The position numbers were made by a program, and so were the translations under genes. Positions 40,901-53,016 of a DNA stretch of 64,000 nt are shown piece after piece. The notes beneath the pieces are model-generated. The model made no database searches. It saw only the letters and a list, made by a program, of their open reading frames with translations, and had not been told where the DNA came from. Each line of letters opens with the position of its first letter. The first letter of the stretch is position 1. The stretch comes from Hetaerina americana (Eukaryota; Arthropoda; Insecta; Odonata; Calopterygidae). The stretch is taken from assembly GCA_022747635.1 (NCBI GenBank), contig JAKTNV010000264.1, positions 186,001 to 250,000 on the forward strand. Reading direction: 5' to 3'.

Positions 40901-41582
40901 CAAAAATATTGCGAAAAACAACAATCTTGCATTATAGAGTGAATGTTTGAGGTGTATAGAAGGCATTTATTTCATTTTTAGAAATTTTAATTTTTTACAT
41001 TTTTCCATGAAAAGTGCGAATACCCCCCCCTTTGGGTTCTAGGTGAAAATATCACTCAACACGAATCAAACAAAAATGTTTCCATGGTGTGTATTGTTGT
41101 TCATTTTCATCAAATAAACAAAATAAAACCCAGAATAAATCATTAAAGACAAGAAATGAGCATAAAAAATGCCTCAGCGCGAGTGTAAATGTTAGTAAAA
41201 GAGCCCAAATTTCCAAAAATATTGCGAAAAACAACAGTCTTCCATTATAGAGTGAATGTTTGAGGTGTATAGAAGGCATTTATTTCATTTTTAGAAATTT
41301 TAATTTTTCACATTTTTCCATGAAAAGTGCCCTTTTGCTTCTAGGTGAAAATCTCACTCGACACGAATCAAACAAAAATGTTTCCATGGTGTGTATTGTT
41401 GTTCATTTTCATTAAAATAAACAAAATAAAACCCTGAATAAATCATTAAAGACAAGAAATGAGCATAAAAGATGCCTCAGCGCGAATGTTAATGTTAGTA
41501 AAAGAGCCCAAATTTCCAAAAATATTGCGAAAAACAACAATCTTCCATTATAGAGTGAATGTTTGAGGTGTATAGAAGGCAT
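37926..41582 (+). repeat. 10-monomer HOR variant (3041 bp) and start of its repeat
   Basis: Monomers ending at 38238-40966 run L h L L i L e L L g. The first six then recur at 40967-42821 at an offset of 3041-3042 bp (L h L L i L). Relative to the 14-monomer HOR, class d and several L monomers are absent after class i, and the monomer ending at 39780 carries gaaaacctcactcgacgcg. The window 41402-41411 has one extra A relative to 38368-38376. Confidence 0.85.
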
Positions 41583-44500
41583 TTATTTCATTTTTAGAAA
41601 TTTTAATTTTTCACATTTTTCCATGAAAAGTGCCAATACCCCCCTTTGGGTTCTAGGAGAAAATCTCACTCCACCCGAATCAAACAAAAATGTTTCCATG
41701 GTGTGTATTGTTGTTCATTTTCATCAAATAAACAAAATAAAACCGAGAATAAATCATTAAAGACAAGAAATGAGCATAAAAGATGCCTTAGCGCAAGTGT
41801 TAATGTTAGTAAAAGAGCCCAAATTTCCAAAAATATTGCGAAAAATTACAATCTTTCATTATAGAGTGAATGTTTGAGGTGTATAGAAGGCATTTATTTC
41901 ATTTTTAGAAATTTTAATATTTCACATTTTTCCATGAAAAGTGCCAATACCCCCCCCTTTGGGTTCTAGGTGAAAATCTCACTCGACACGAATCAAACAA
42001 AAATGTTTCCATGGTGTGTATTGTTGTTCATTTTCATCAAATAAACAAAATAAAACCCAGAATAAATCATTAAAGACAAGAAATGAGCATAAAAGATGCC
42101 TCAGCGCGAGTGTTAATGTTAGTAAAAGAGCCCAAATTTCCAAAAATATTGCGAAAAACAACAATCTTCCATTATAGAGTGAATGTTTGAGGTGTATAGA
42201 AGGCATTTATTTCATTTTTAGAAATTTTAATTTTTCACATTTTTCCATGAAAAATGCCACTTGGGTTCTAGGTGAAAATCTCACTCGACACGAATCAAAC
42301 AAAAATGTTTCCATGTTGTGTATTGTTGTTCATTTTCTTCAAATAAACAAAATAAAACCCAGAATAAATCATTAAAGACAAGAAATGAGCATAAAAGATG
42401 CCTCTGCGCAAGTGTTAATGTTAGTAAAAGAGCCCAAATTTCCAAAAATATTGCGAAAAACAACAATCTTCCATTATAGAGTGAATGTTTAGGGTGTATA
42501 GAAGGCATTTATTTCATTTTTAGAAATTTTAATTTTTCACATTTTTCCATGAAAAGTGCCAATACCCCCCCTTTTGGGTTCTAGGTGAAAACCTCACTCG
42601 ACGCGAATCAAACAAAAATGTTTCCATGGTGTGTATTGTTATTCATTTTCTTCAAATAAACAAAATAAAACCCAGAATAAATCATTAAAGACAAGAAATG
42701 AGCATAAAAGATGCCTCAGCGCAAGTGTTAATGTTAGTAAAAGAACCCAAATTTCCAAAAATATTGCGAAAAACAACAATCTTCCATTATAGAGTGAATG
42801 TTTGAGGTGTACAGAAGGCATTTATTTCATTTTTAGAAATTTTAATTTTTCACATTTTTCCATGAAAAGTGCCAATACCCCCCCTGAAAATCTCACTCGA
42901 CACGAATCAAACAAAAATGTTTCCATGGTGTGTATTGTTGTTCATTTTCTTCAAATAAACAAAATAAAACCCAGAATAAATCATTAAAGACAAGAAATGA
43001 GCATAAAAGATGCCTCAGCGCAAGTGTTAATATTAGTAAAAGAGCCCAAATTTCCAAAAATATTGCGAAAAACAACAATCTTCCATTATAGAGTGAATGT
43101 TTGAGGTGTATAGAAGGCATTTATTTCATTTTTAGAAATTTTAATTTTTTACATTTTCCCATGAAAAGTGCGAATACCCCCCCCTTTGGGTTCTAGGTGA
43201 AAATATCACTCGACACGAATCAAACAAAAATGTTTCCATGGTGTGTATTGTTGTTCATTTTCTTCAAATAAACAAAATAAAACCCAGAATAAATCATTAA
43301 AGACAAGAAATGAGCATAAAAGATGCCTCAGCGCGAGTGTTAATGTTAGTAAAAGAGCCCAAATTTCCAAAAATATTGCGAAAAACAACAGTCTTCCATT
43401 TTAGAGTGAATGTTTGAGGTGTATAGAAGGAATTTATTTCATTTTTAGAAATTTTAATTTTTCACATTTTTCCATGAAAAGTTCTTAGTTGAAAATCTCA
43501 CTCGACACGAATCAAACAAAAATGTTTCCATGGTGTGTATTGTTGTTCATTTTCTTCAAATAAACAAAATAAAACCCAGAATAAATCATTAAAGACAAGA
43601 AATGAGCATAAAAGATGCCTCAGCGCAAGTGTTAATGTTAGTAAAAGAGCCCAAATTTCCAAAAATATTGCGAAAAACAACAATCTTCCATTATAGAGTG
43701 AATGTTTGAGGTGTATAAAAGGCATTTATTTCATTTTTAGAAATTTTAATTTTTCACATTTTTCCATGAAAAGTGCCAATACCCCCCCTTTGGGTTCTAG
43801 GTGAAAATCTCACTCGACACGAATCAAACAAAAATGTTCCCATGGTGTGTATTGTTGTTCATTTTCATCAAATAAACAAAATAAAACCAAGAACAAATCA
43901 TTAAAGACAAGAAATGAGCATAAAAGATCCCTAAGCGCTAGTGTTAATGTTAGTAAAAGAGCCCAAATTTTCAAAAATATTGCGAAAAACAACAATCTTC
44001 CATTATAGAGTGAATGTTTAGGGTGTATAGAAGGCATTTATTTCATTTTTAGAAATTTTAATTTTTCACATTTTTCCATGAAAAGTGCGAATACCCCCGC
44101 GTTTGGGTTCTAGGTGAAAATCTCACTCGACACGAATCAAACAAAAATGTTTCCACGGTGTGTATTGATGTTCATTTTCATCAAATAATCAAAAGAAAAC
44201 CCAGAATAAATCATTAAAGACAAGAAATGAGCATAAAAGATGCCTCAGCGCAAGTGTTAATGTTAGTAAAAGAGCCCAAATTTCCAAAAATATTGCGAAA
44301 AACAACAATCTTCCATTATAGAGTGAATGTTTGAGGTGTATAGAAGGCATTTATGTCATTTTTAGAAATTTTAATTTTTCACATTTTTCCATGAAAAGTG
44401 CGAATACCTCGCCCCCCTTTTGGTTCTAGGTGAAAATCTCACTCGACACGAATCAAACAAAAATGTTTCCATGGAGTGTATTGTTGTTCATTTTCATCAA

Positions 44501-44978
44501 ATAAACAAAATAAAACCCAGAATAAATCATTAAAGACAAGAAATGAGCATAAAAGATACCTCAGCGCAAGTGTTAATTTTAGTAAAAGAGCCCAAATTTC
44601 CAAAAATATTGCGAAAAACAACAATCTTCTATTATAGAGTGAATGTTTGAGGTGTATAGAAGGCATTTATTTCATTTTTAGAAATATTAATTTTTCACAT
44701 TTTTCCATGAAAAGTTCCAATACCCCCCCTTTGGGTTCTAAGTGAAATTCTCACTCGACACAAATCAAACAAAAATGTTTCCATGGTGAGTATTGTTGTT
44801 CATTTTCATCAAATAAACAAAATAAAACCCAGAATAAATCATAAAAGACAAGAAATGAGCATAAAAGATGCCTCAGCGAAAGTGTTAATGTTAGTAAAAG
44901 AGCCCAAATTTCCAAAAATATTGCGAAAAACAACAATCTTCCATTATAGAGTGAATGTTTGAGGTGTATAGAAGGCAT
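41583..44978 (+). repeat. 11-monomer tandem duplication, copy 1 (3396 bp)
   Basis: The order is L L i L g L d L L L L. Private changes shared with copy 2 include ctaggagaaaatc, cattacaatctttc-type ends, aatacccccgcgtttggg, aatacctcgcccccc (a 316 bp monomer) and ctaagtgaaattc. Its first monomers also match 38541-39780, so the unit grew out of the preceding HOR variant. Confidence 0.92.
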
Positions 44979-47900
44979 TTATTTCATTTTTAGAAATTTT
45001 AATTTTTCACATTTTTCCATGAAAAGTGCCAATACCCCCCTTTGGGTTCTAGGAGAAAATCTCACTCCACCCGAATCAAACAAAAATGTTTCCATGGTGT
45101 GTATTGTTGTTCATTTTCATCAAATAAACAAAATAAAACCGAGAATAAATCATTAAAGACAAGAAATGAGCATAAAAGATGCCTTAGCGCAAGTGTTAAT
45201 GTTAGTAAAAGAGCCCAAATTTCCAAAAATATTGCGAAAAATTACAATCTTTCATTATAGAGTGAATGTTTGAGGTGTATAGAAGGCATTTATTTCATTT
45301 TTAGAAATTTTAATATTTCACATTTTTCCATGAAAAGTGCCAATACCCCCCCCTTTGGGTTCTAGGTGAAAATCTCACTCGACACGAATCAAACAAAAAT
45401 GTTTCCATGGTGTGTATTGTTGTTCATTTTCATCAAATAAACAAAATAAAACCAGAATAAATCATTAAAGACAAGAAATGAGCATAAAAGATGCCTCAGC
45501 GCGAGTGTTAATGTTAGTAAAAGAGCCCAAATTTCCAAAAATATTGCGAAAAACAACAATCTTCCATTATAGAGTGAATGTTTGAGGTGTATAGAAGGCA
45601 TTTATTTCATTTTTAGAAATTTTAATTTTTCACATTTTTCCATGAAAAATGCCACTTGGGTTCTAGGTGAAAATCTCACTCGACACGAATCAAACAAAAA
45701 TGTTTCCATGTTGTGTATTGTTGTTCATTTTCTTCAAATAAACAAAATAAAACCCAGAATAAATCATTAAAGACAAGAAATGAGCATAAAAGATGCCTCT
45801 GCGCAAGTGTTAATGTTAGTAAAAGAGCCCAAATTTCCAAAAATATTGCGAAAAACAACAATCTTCCATTATAGAGTGAATGTTTAGGGTGTATAGAAGG
45901 CATTTATTTCATTTTTAGAAATTTTAATTTTTCACATTTTTCCATGAAAAGTGCCAATACCCCCCCTTTTGGGTTCTAGGTGAAAACCTCACTCGACGCG
46001 AATCAAACAAAAATGTTTCCATGGTGTGTATTGTTATTCATTTTCTTCAAATAAACAAAATAAAACCCAGAATAAATCATTAAAGACAAGAAATGAGCAT
46101 AAAAGATGCCTCAGCGCAAGTGTTAATGTTAGTAAAAGAACCCAAATTTCCAAAAATATTGCGAAAAACAACAATCTTCCATTATAGAGTGAATGTTTGA
46201 GGTGTACAGAAGGCATTTATTTCTTTTTAGAAATTTTAATTTTTCACATTTTTCCATGAAAAGTGCCAATACCCCCCCTGAAAATCTCACTCGACACGAA
46301 TCAAACAAAAATGTTTCCATGGTGTGTATTGTTGTTCATTTTCTTCAAATAAACAAAATAAAACCCAGAATAAATCATTAAAGACAAGAAATGAGCATAA
46401 AAGATGCCTCAGCGCAAGTGTTAATATTAGTAAAAGAGCCCAAATTTCCAAAATATTGCGAAAAACAACAATCTTCCATTATAGAGTGAATGTTTGAGGT
46501 GTATAGAAGGCATTTATTTCATTTTTAGAAATTTTAATTTTTTACATTTTCCCATGAAAAGTGCGAATACCCCCCCCTTTGGGTTCTAGGTGAAAATATC
46601 ACTCGACACGAATCAAACAAAAATGTTTCCATGGTGTGTATTGTTGTTCATTTTCTTCAAATAAACAAATAAAACCCAGAATAAATCATTAAAGACAAGA
46701 AATGAGCATAAAAGATGCCTCAGCGCGAGTGTTAATGTTAGTAAAAGAGCCCCAAATTTCCAAAAATATTGCGAAAAACAACAGTCTTCCATTTTAGAGT
46801 GAATGTTTGAGGTGTATAGAAGGAATTTATTTCATTTTTAGAAATTTTAATTTTTCACATTTTTCCATGAAAAGTTCTTAGTTGAAAATCTCACTCGACA
46901 CGAATCAAACAAAAATGTTTCCATGGTGTGTATTGTTGTTCATTTTCTTCAAATAAACAAAATAAAACCCAGAATAAATCATTAAAGACAAGAAATGAGC
47001 ATAAAAGATGCCTCAGCGCAAGTGTTAATGTTAGTAAAAGAGCCCAAATTTCCAAAAATATTGCGAAAAACAACAATCTTCCATTATAGAGTGAATGTTT
47101 GAGGTGTATAAAAGGCATTTATTTCATTTTTAGAAATTTTAATTTTTCACATTTTTCCATGAAAAGTGCCAATACCCCCCCTTTGGGTTCTAGGTGAAAA
47201 TCTCACTCGACACGAATCAAACAAAAATGTTCCCATGGTGTGTATTGTTGTTCATTTTCATCAAATAAACAAAATAAAACCAAGAACAAATCATTAAAGA
47301 CAAGAAATGAGCATAAAAGATCCCTAAGCGCTAGTGTTAATGTTAGTAAAAGAGCCCAAATTTTCAAAAATATTGCGAAAAACAACAATCTTCCATTATA
47401 GAGTGAATGTTTAGGGTGTATAGAAGGCATTTATTTCATTTTTAGAAATTTTAATTTTTCACATTTTTCCATGAAAAGTGCGAATACCCCCGCGTTTGGG
47501 TTCTAGGTGAAAATCTCACTCGACACGAATCAAACAAAAATGTTTCCACGGTGTGTATTGATGTTCATTTTCATCAAATAATCAAAGAAAACCCAGAATA
47601 AATCATTAAAGACAAGAAATGAGCATAAAAGATGCCTCAGCGCAAGTGTTAATGTTAGTAAAAGAGCCCAAATTTCCAAAAATATTGCGAAAAACAACAA
47701 TCTTCCATTATAGAGTGAATGTTTGAGGTGTATAGAAGGCATTTATGTCATTTTTAGAAATTTTAATTTTTCACATTTTTCCATGAAAAGTGCGAATACC
47801 TCGCCCCCCTTTTGGTTCTAGGTGAAAATCTCACTCGACACGAATCAAACAAAAATGTTTCCATGGAGTGTATTGTTGTTCATTTTCATCAAATAAACAA

Positions 47901-48370
47901 AATAAAACCCAGAATAAATCATTAAAGACAAGAAATGAGCATAAAAGATACCTCAGCGCAAGTGTTAATTTTAGTAAAAGAGCCCAAATTTCCAAAAATA
48001 TTGCGAAAAACAACAATCTTCTATTATAGAGTGAATGTTTGAGGTGTATAGAAGGCATTTATTTCTTTTTTAGAAATATTAATTTTTCACATTTTTCCAT
48101 GAAAAGTTCCAATACCCCCCCTTTGGGTTCTAAGTGAAATTCTCACTCGACACAAATCAAACAAAAATGTTTCCATGGTGAGTATTGTTGTTCATTTTCA
48201 TCAAATAAACAAAATAAAACCCAGAATAAATCATAAAAGACAAGAAATGAGCATAAAAGATGCCTCAGCGAAAGTGTTAATGTTAGTAAAAGAGCCCAAA
48301 TTTCCAAAAATATTGCGAAAAATATAAATCTTCCATTATAGAGTGAATGTTTGAGGTGTATAGAAGGCAT
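44979..48370 (+). repeat. 11-monomer tandem duplication, copy 2 (3392 bp)
   Basis: Same order as 41583-44978. Most differences from copy 1 are single-base homopolymer changes: a lost c in aaaccagaat near 45452, a lost a in ccaaaatattg near 46450, a lost a in aaacaaataaaac near 46667, an extra c in gagccccaaat near 46750, and a lost a in aatcaaagaaaac near 47585. The last class d monomer of the window ends at 47118 in this copy. Confidence 0.92.
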
Positions 48371-51300
48371 TTATTCATTTTTAGAAATTTTAATTTTTCA
48401 CATTTTTCCATGAAAAGTGCCAATCCCCCCCCCTTTGGGTTCTAGGTGAAAATCTCACTCGACACGAATCAAACAAAAATGTTTCCATGGTGTGTATTGT
48501 TGTTCATTTACATCAAATAAACAAAATAAAACCCAGAATAAATCATAAAAGACTAGAAATGAGCATAAAAGATGCCTTAGCGCAAGTGTTAATGTTAGTA
48601 AAAGAGCCCAAATTTCCAAAAATATTGCGAAAAACAACAATCTTCCATTATAGAGTGAATGTTTGAGGTGTATAGAAGGCATTTATTCATTTTTAGAAAT
48701 TTTAATTTTTCACATTTTTCCATGAAAAGTGCGAATACCCCCGCCTCTGGGTTCTAGGTGAAAATCTCACTCGACACGAATCAAACAAAAATGTTTCCAT
48801 GGTGTGTATTGTTGTTCATTTTCATCAAATAAACAAAATAAAACCCAGAATAAATCATTAAAGACAAGAAATGAGCATAAAAGATGCCTCAGCGTAAGTG
48901 TTAATGTTAGTAAAAGAGCCCAAATTTCCAAAAATATTGCGAAAAACAACAGTCTTCCATTATAGAGTAAATGTTTGAGGTGTTTAGAAGGCATTTATTT
49001 CATTTTTAGAAATTTTAATTTTTCACATTTTTCCATGAAAAGTGCCAATCCCCCCCCCTTTTGGCTCTAGGTGAAAATCTCACTCGACACGAATCAAACA
49101 AAAATGTTTCCATGGTGTGTATTGTTGTTCATTTTCATCAAATAAACAAAATTAAACCCAGAATAAATCACTAAAGACAAGAAATGAGCATAAAAGATGC
49201 CTCAGCGCAAGTGTACATGTTAGTAAAAGAGCCCAAATTTTCAAAAATATTGCGAAAAACAACAATCTTCCATTATAGAGTGAATGTTTGAGGTGTATAG
49301 AAGGAATTTATTTCATTTTTAGAAATTTTAATTATTCAAATTTTTCCATGAAAAGTGCCAATACCCCCCCCTTTGGGTTCTAGGTGAAAATCTCACTCGA
49401 CACGAATCAACCAAAAATGTTTCCATGGTGTGTATTGTTGTTCATTTTCATCAAATAAACAAAATAAAACCCAGAATAAATCATTAAAGACAAGAAATGA
49501 GCATAAAAGATGCCTCAGCGCAAGTATTAATGTTAGTAAAAGAGCCCAAATTTCCAAAAATATTGCGAAAAACAACAATCTTCCGTTATAGAGTGAATGT
49601 TTGAGGTGTATAGAAGGCATTTATTTCATTTTTAGAAATTTTAATTTTTCACTTTTTTCCATGAAAAGTGCCAATACCCCCCCCTTTGGGTTCTAGGTGA
49701 AAATCTAACTCGACACGAATCAAACAAAAATGTTCCCATGGTGTGTATTGTTGTTCATTTTCATCAAATAAACAAAATAAAACCAAGAACAAATCATTAA
49801 AGACAAGAAATGAGCATAAAAGATCCCTAAGCGCAAGTGTTAATGTTAGTAAAAGAGCCCAAATTTCCAAAAATATTGCGAAAAACAACAATCTTCCATT
49901 ATAGAGTGAATGTTTTAGGTGTATAGAAGGCATTTATTTCATTTTTAGAAATTTTAATTTTTTACATTTTTCCATGAAAAGTGCCAATACCCCCCCCTTT
50001 GGGTTCTAGGTGAAAATCTCACTCGACACGGATCAAACAAAAATGTTTCCATGTTGTGTATTGTTGTTCATTTTCTTCAAATAAACAAAATAAAACCCAG
50101 AATAAATCATTAAAGACAAGAAATGAGCATAAAAGATGCCTAAGCGCAAGTGTTAATGTTAGTAAAAGAGCCCAAATTTCCAAAAATATTGCGAAAAACA
50201 ACAATCTTCCATTATAGAGTGAATGTTTGAGGTGTATAGAAGGCATTTATTTCATTTTTAGAAATTTTTATATTTCACATTTTTCCATGAAAAGTGCGAA
50301 TACCCCCCCCTTTGGGTTCTAGGTGAAAATCTCACTCGACACTAATCAAACAAAAATGTTTCCATGGTGTGTATTGTTGTTCATTTTCATCAAATAAACA
50401 AAATAAAACCCAGAATAAATCATTAAAGACAAGAAATGAGCATAAAAGATGCCTCAGCGCGAGTGTTAATGTTAGTAAAAGAGCCCAAATTTCCAAAAAT
50501 ATTGCGAAAAACAACAGTCTTCCATTATAGAGTGAATGTTTGAGGTGTATAGAAGGCATTTAATTCATTTTTAGAAATTTTAGTTTATCACATTTTTCCA
50601 TGAAAAGTGCCAATACCCCCCCCTTTGGGTTCTAGGTGAAAATCTCACTCGACACGAATCAAACAAAAATGTTTCCATGGTGTGTATTGTTGTCCATTTT
50701 CATCAAATAAACAAAATAAAACCCAGAATAAATCATTAAAGACAAGAATTGAGCATAAAAGATGCCTCAGCGCAAGTGTTAATGTTAGTAAAAGAGCCCA
50801 AATTTCCAAAAATATTGCGAAAAACAACAATCTTCCATTATAGAGTGAATGTTTGAGGTGTATAGAAGGCATTTATTTCATTTTTAGAAATTTTAATTTT
50901 TCACATTTTTCCATCAAAAGTGCCAATACCCCCCCCTTTGGGTTCTAGGTGAAAATCTCACTCGAACCGAATCAAACAAAAATGTTTCCATGGTGTGTAT
51001 TGTTGTTCATTTTCATCAAATAAACAAAATAAAACCCAGAATAAATCATTAAAGACAAGAAATGAGCATAAAAGATGCCTCAGCGCAAGTGTTAATGTTA
51101 GTAAAAGAGCCCAAATTTCCAAAAATATTGCGAAAAATAACAATCTTCCATTATAGAGTGAATGTTTGAGGTGTATAGAAGGCATTTATTTCATTTTTAG
51201 AAATTTTTATTTTTCACATTTTTCCATGAAAAGTGCGAATACCCCCCCTTTGGGTTCTAGGTGAAAATCTCACTCGACACGAATCAAACAAAAATGTTTC

Positions 51301-53016
51301 CATGGTGTGTATTGTTGTTCATTTTCATCAAATAAACAAAATAAAACCCAGAATAAATCATTAAAGACAAGAAATGAGCATAAAAGATGCCTCAGCGCGA
51401 GTGTTAATGTTAGTAAAAGAGCCCAAATTTCCAAAAATATTGCGAAAAACAACAGTCTTCCATTTTAGAGTGAATGTTTGAGGTGTATAGAAGGCATTTA
51501 ATCCATTTTTAGAAATTTTAATTTTTCACATTTTTCCATGAAAAGTGCCAATACCCCCCCCTTTGGGTTCCAGGTGAAAATCTCACTCGACACGAATCAA
51601 ACAAAAATGTTTCCATGGTGTGTATTGTTGTTCATTTTCATCAAATAAACAAAATAAAACCCAGAATAAATCATTAAAGACAAGAAATGAGCATAAAAGA
51701 TGCCTCAGCGCAAGTGTTAATGTTAGTAAAAGAGCCAAAATTTCCAAAAATATTGCGAAAAACAACAATCTTCCATTATAGAGTGAATGTTTGAGGTGTA
51801 TAGAAGGCATTTATTTCATTTTTAGAAATTTTAATTTTTCACATTTTTCCATGAAAAGTGCCAATACCCCCCCTTTGGGTTCTAGGTGAAAATCTCACTC
51901 GACACGAATCAAACAAAAATGTTTCCCTGGTGTGTATTGTTGTTCATTTTCATCAAATAAATAAAATAAAACCCAGAATAAATCATTTAAAGACAAGAAA
52001 TGAGCATAAAAGATGCCTCAGCGCAAGTGTTAATGTTAGTAAAAGAGCCCAAATTTCCAAAAATATTGCGAAAAACAACAGTCTTCCATTATAGAGTGAA
52101 TGTTTGAGGTGTATAGAAGGCATTTATTTCATTTTTAGAAATTTTAATTTTTCACATTTTTCCAAGAAAAGTGCCAATCTCCCCCCTTTGGGCTCTAGGT
52201 GAAAATCTCACTCGACACGAATCAAACAAAATGTTTCATGGTGTGTATTGTTGTTCATTTTCATCAAATAAACAAAATAAAACCCAGAATAAATCACTAA
52301 GACAAGAAATGAGCATAAAAGATGCCTCAGCGCAAGTGTTAATGTTAGTAAAAGAGCCCAAATTTTCAAAAATATGCGAAAAAAACAAATATCTTCCATT
52401 ATAGAGTGAATGTTTGAGGTGTATAGAAGGAATTTATTTCATTTTTAGAAATTTTAATTTTTTCAAATTTTTCCATGAAAAGTGCCAATACCCCCCCTTT
52501 GGGTTCTAGGTGAAAATCTCACTCGATCCGAATCAAACAAAAATGTTTCATGGTGTGTATTGTTGTTCATTTTCTTCAAATAAACAAAATAAAACCCAGA
52601 ATAAATCATTTAAGACAAGAAATGAGCTTAAAAATGCCTCAGCGCAAGTGTTAATGTTAATAAAAGAGCCCAAATTTCCAAAAATATTGCGAAAAACAAC
52701 AATCTTCCATTATAGAGTGAATGTTTGAGGTTCCAATGAAAAGTGCCAATAACCCTTTTGGGTTCTAGGTGAAAATCTCACTCTCGAAACGTATCAAACA
52801 AAAATGTTTCCATGGTGTGTATTGTTGTTCATTTTCATCAATAAAACAAAATAAAACCCAGAATAAATCTCATTAAAGAACAAGAAATGAGCATAAAAGA
52901 TGCCTCAGCGCAAGTATTAATGTTAGTAAAAGAGCCCCAAATTTCCAAAAATATTATTCGAAAAAACAACAATCTTTCCGTTATAGAGTGAATGTTTGAG
53001 GGTGTATAGAAGGCAT
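48371..53016 (+). repeat. 15-monomer tandem duplication, copy 1
   Basis: Fifteen monomers, none of classes d-i. They match 53017-57745 in order, and from 51185 to 52123 the offset is 4681-4682 bp. Markers in order include cataaaagactag, cccccgcctctggg, cagcgtaagtg, gtgtacatg, gttcccatgg, cacggatc, cactaatc, gttgtccat, ctcgaaccg, gtttccctgg, ctcgatccg and aatattattcg. The right part, from about 51980, is full of small indels, and one monomer is cut by a 50 bp deletion near 52733. Confidence 0.88.
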
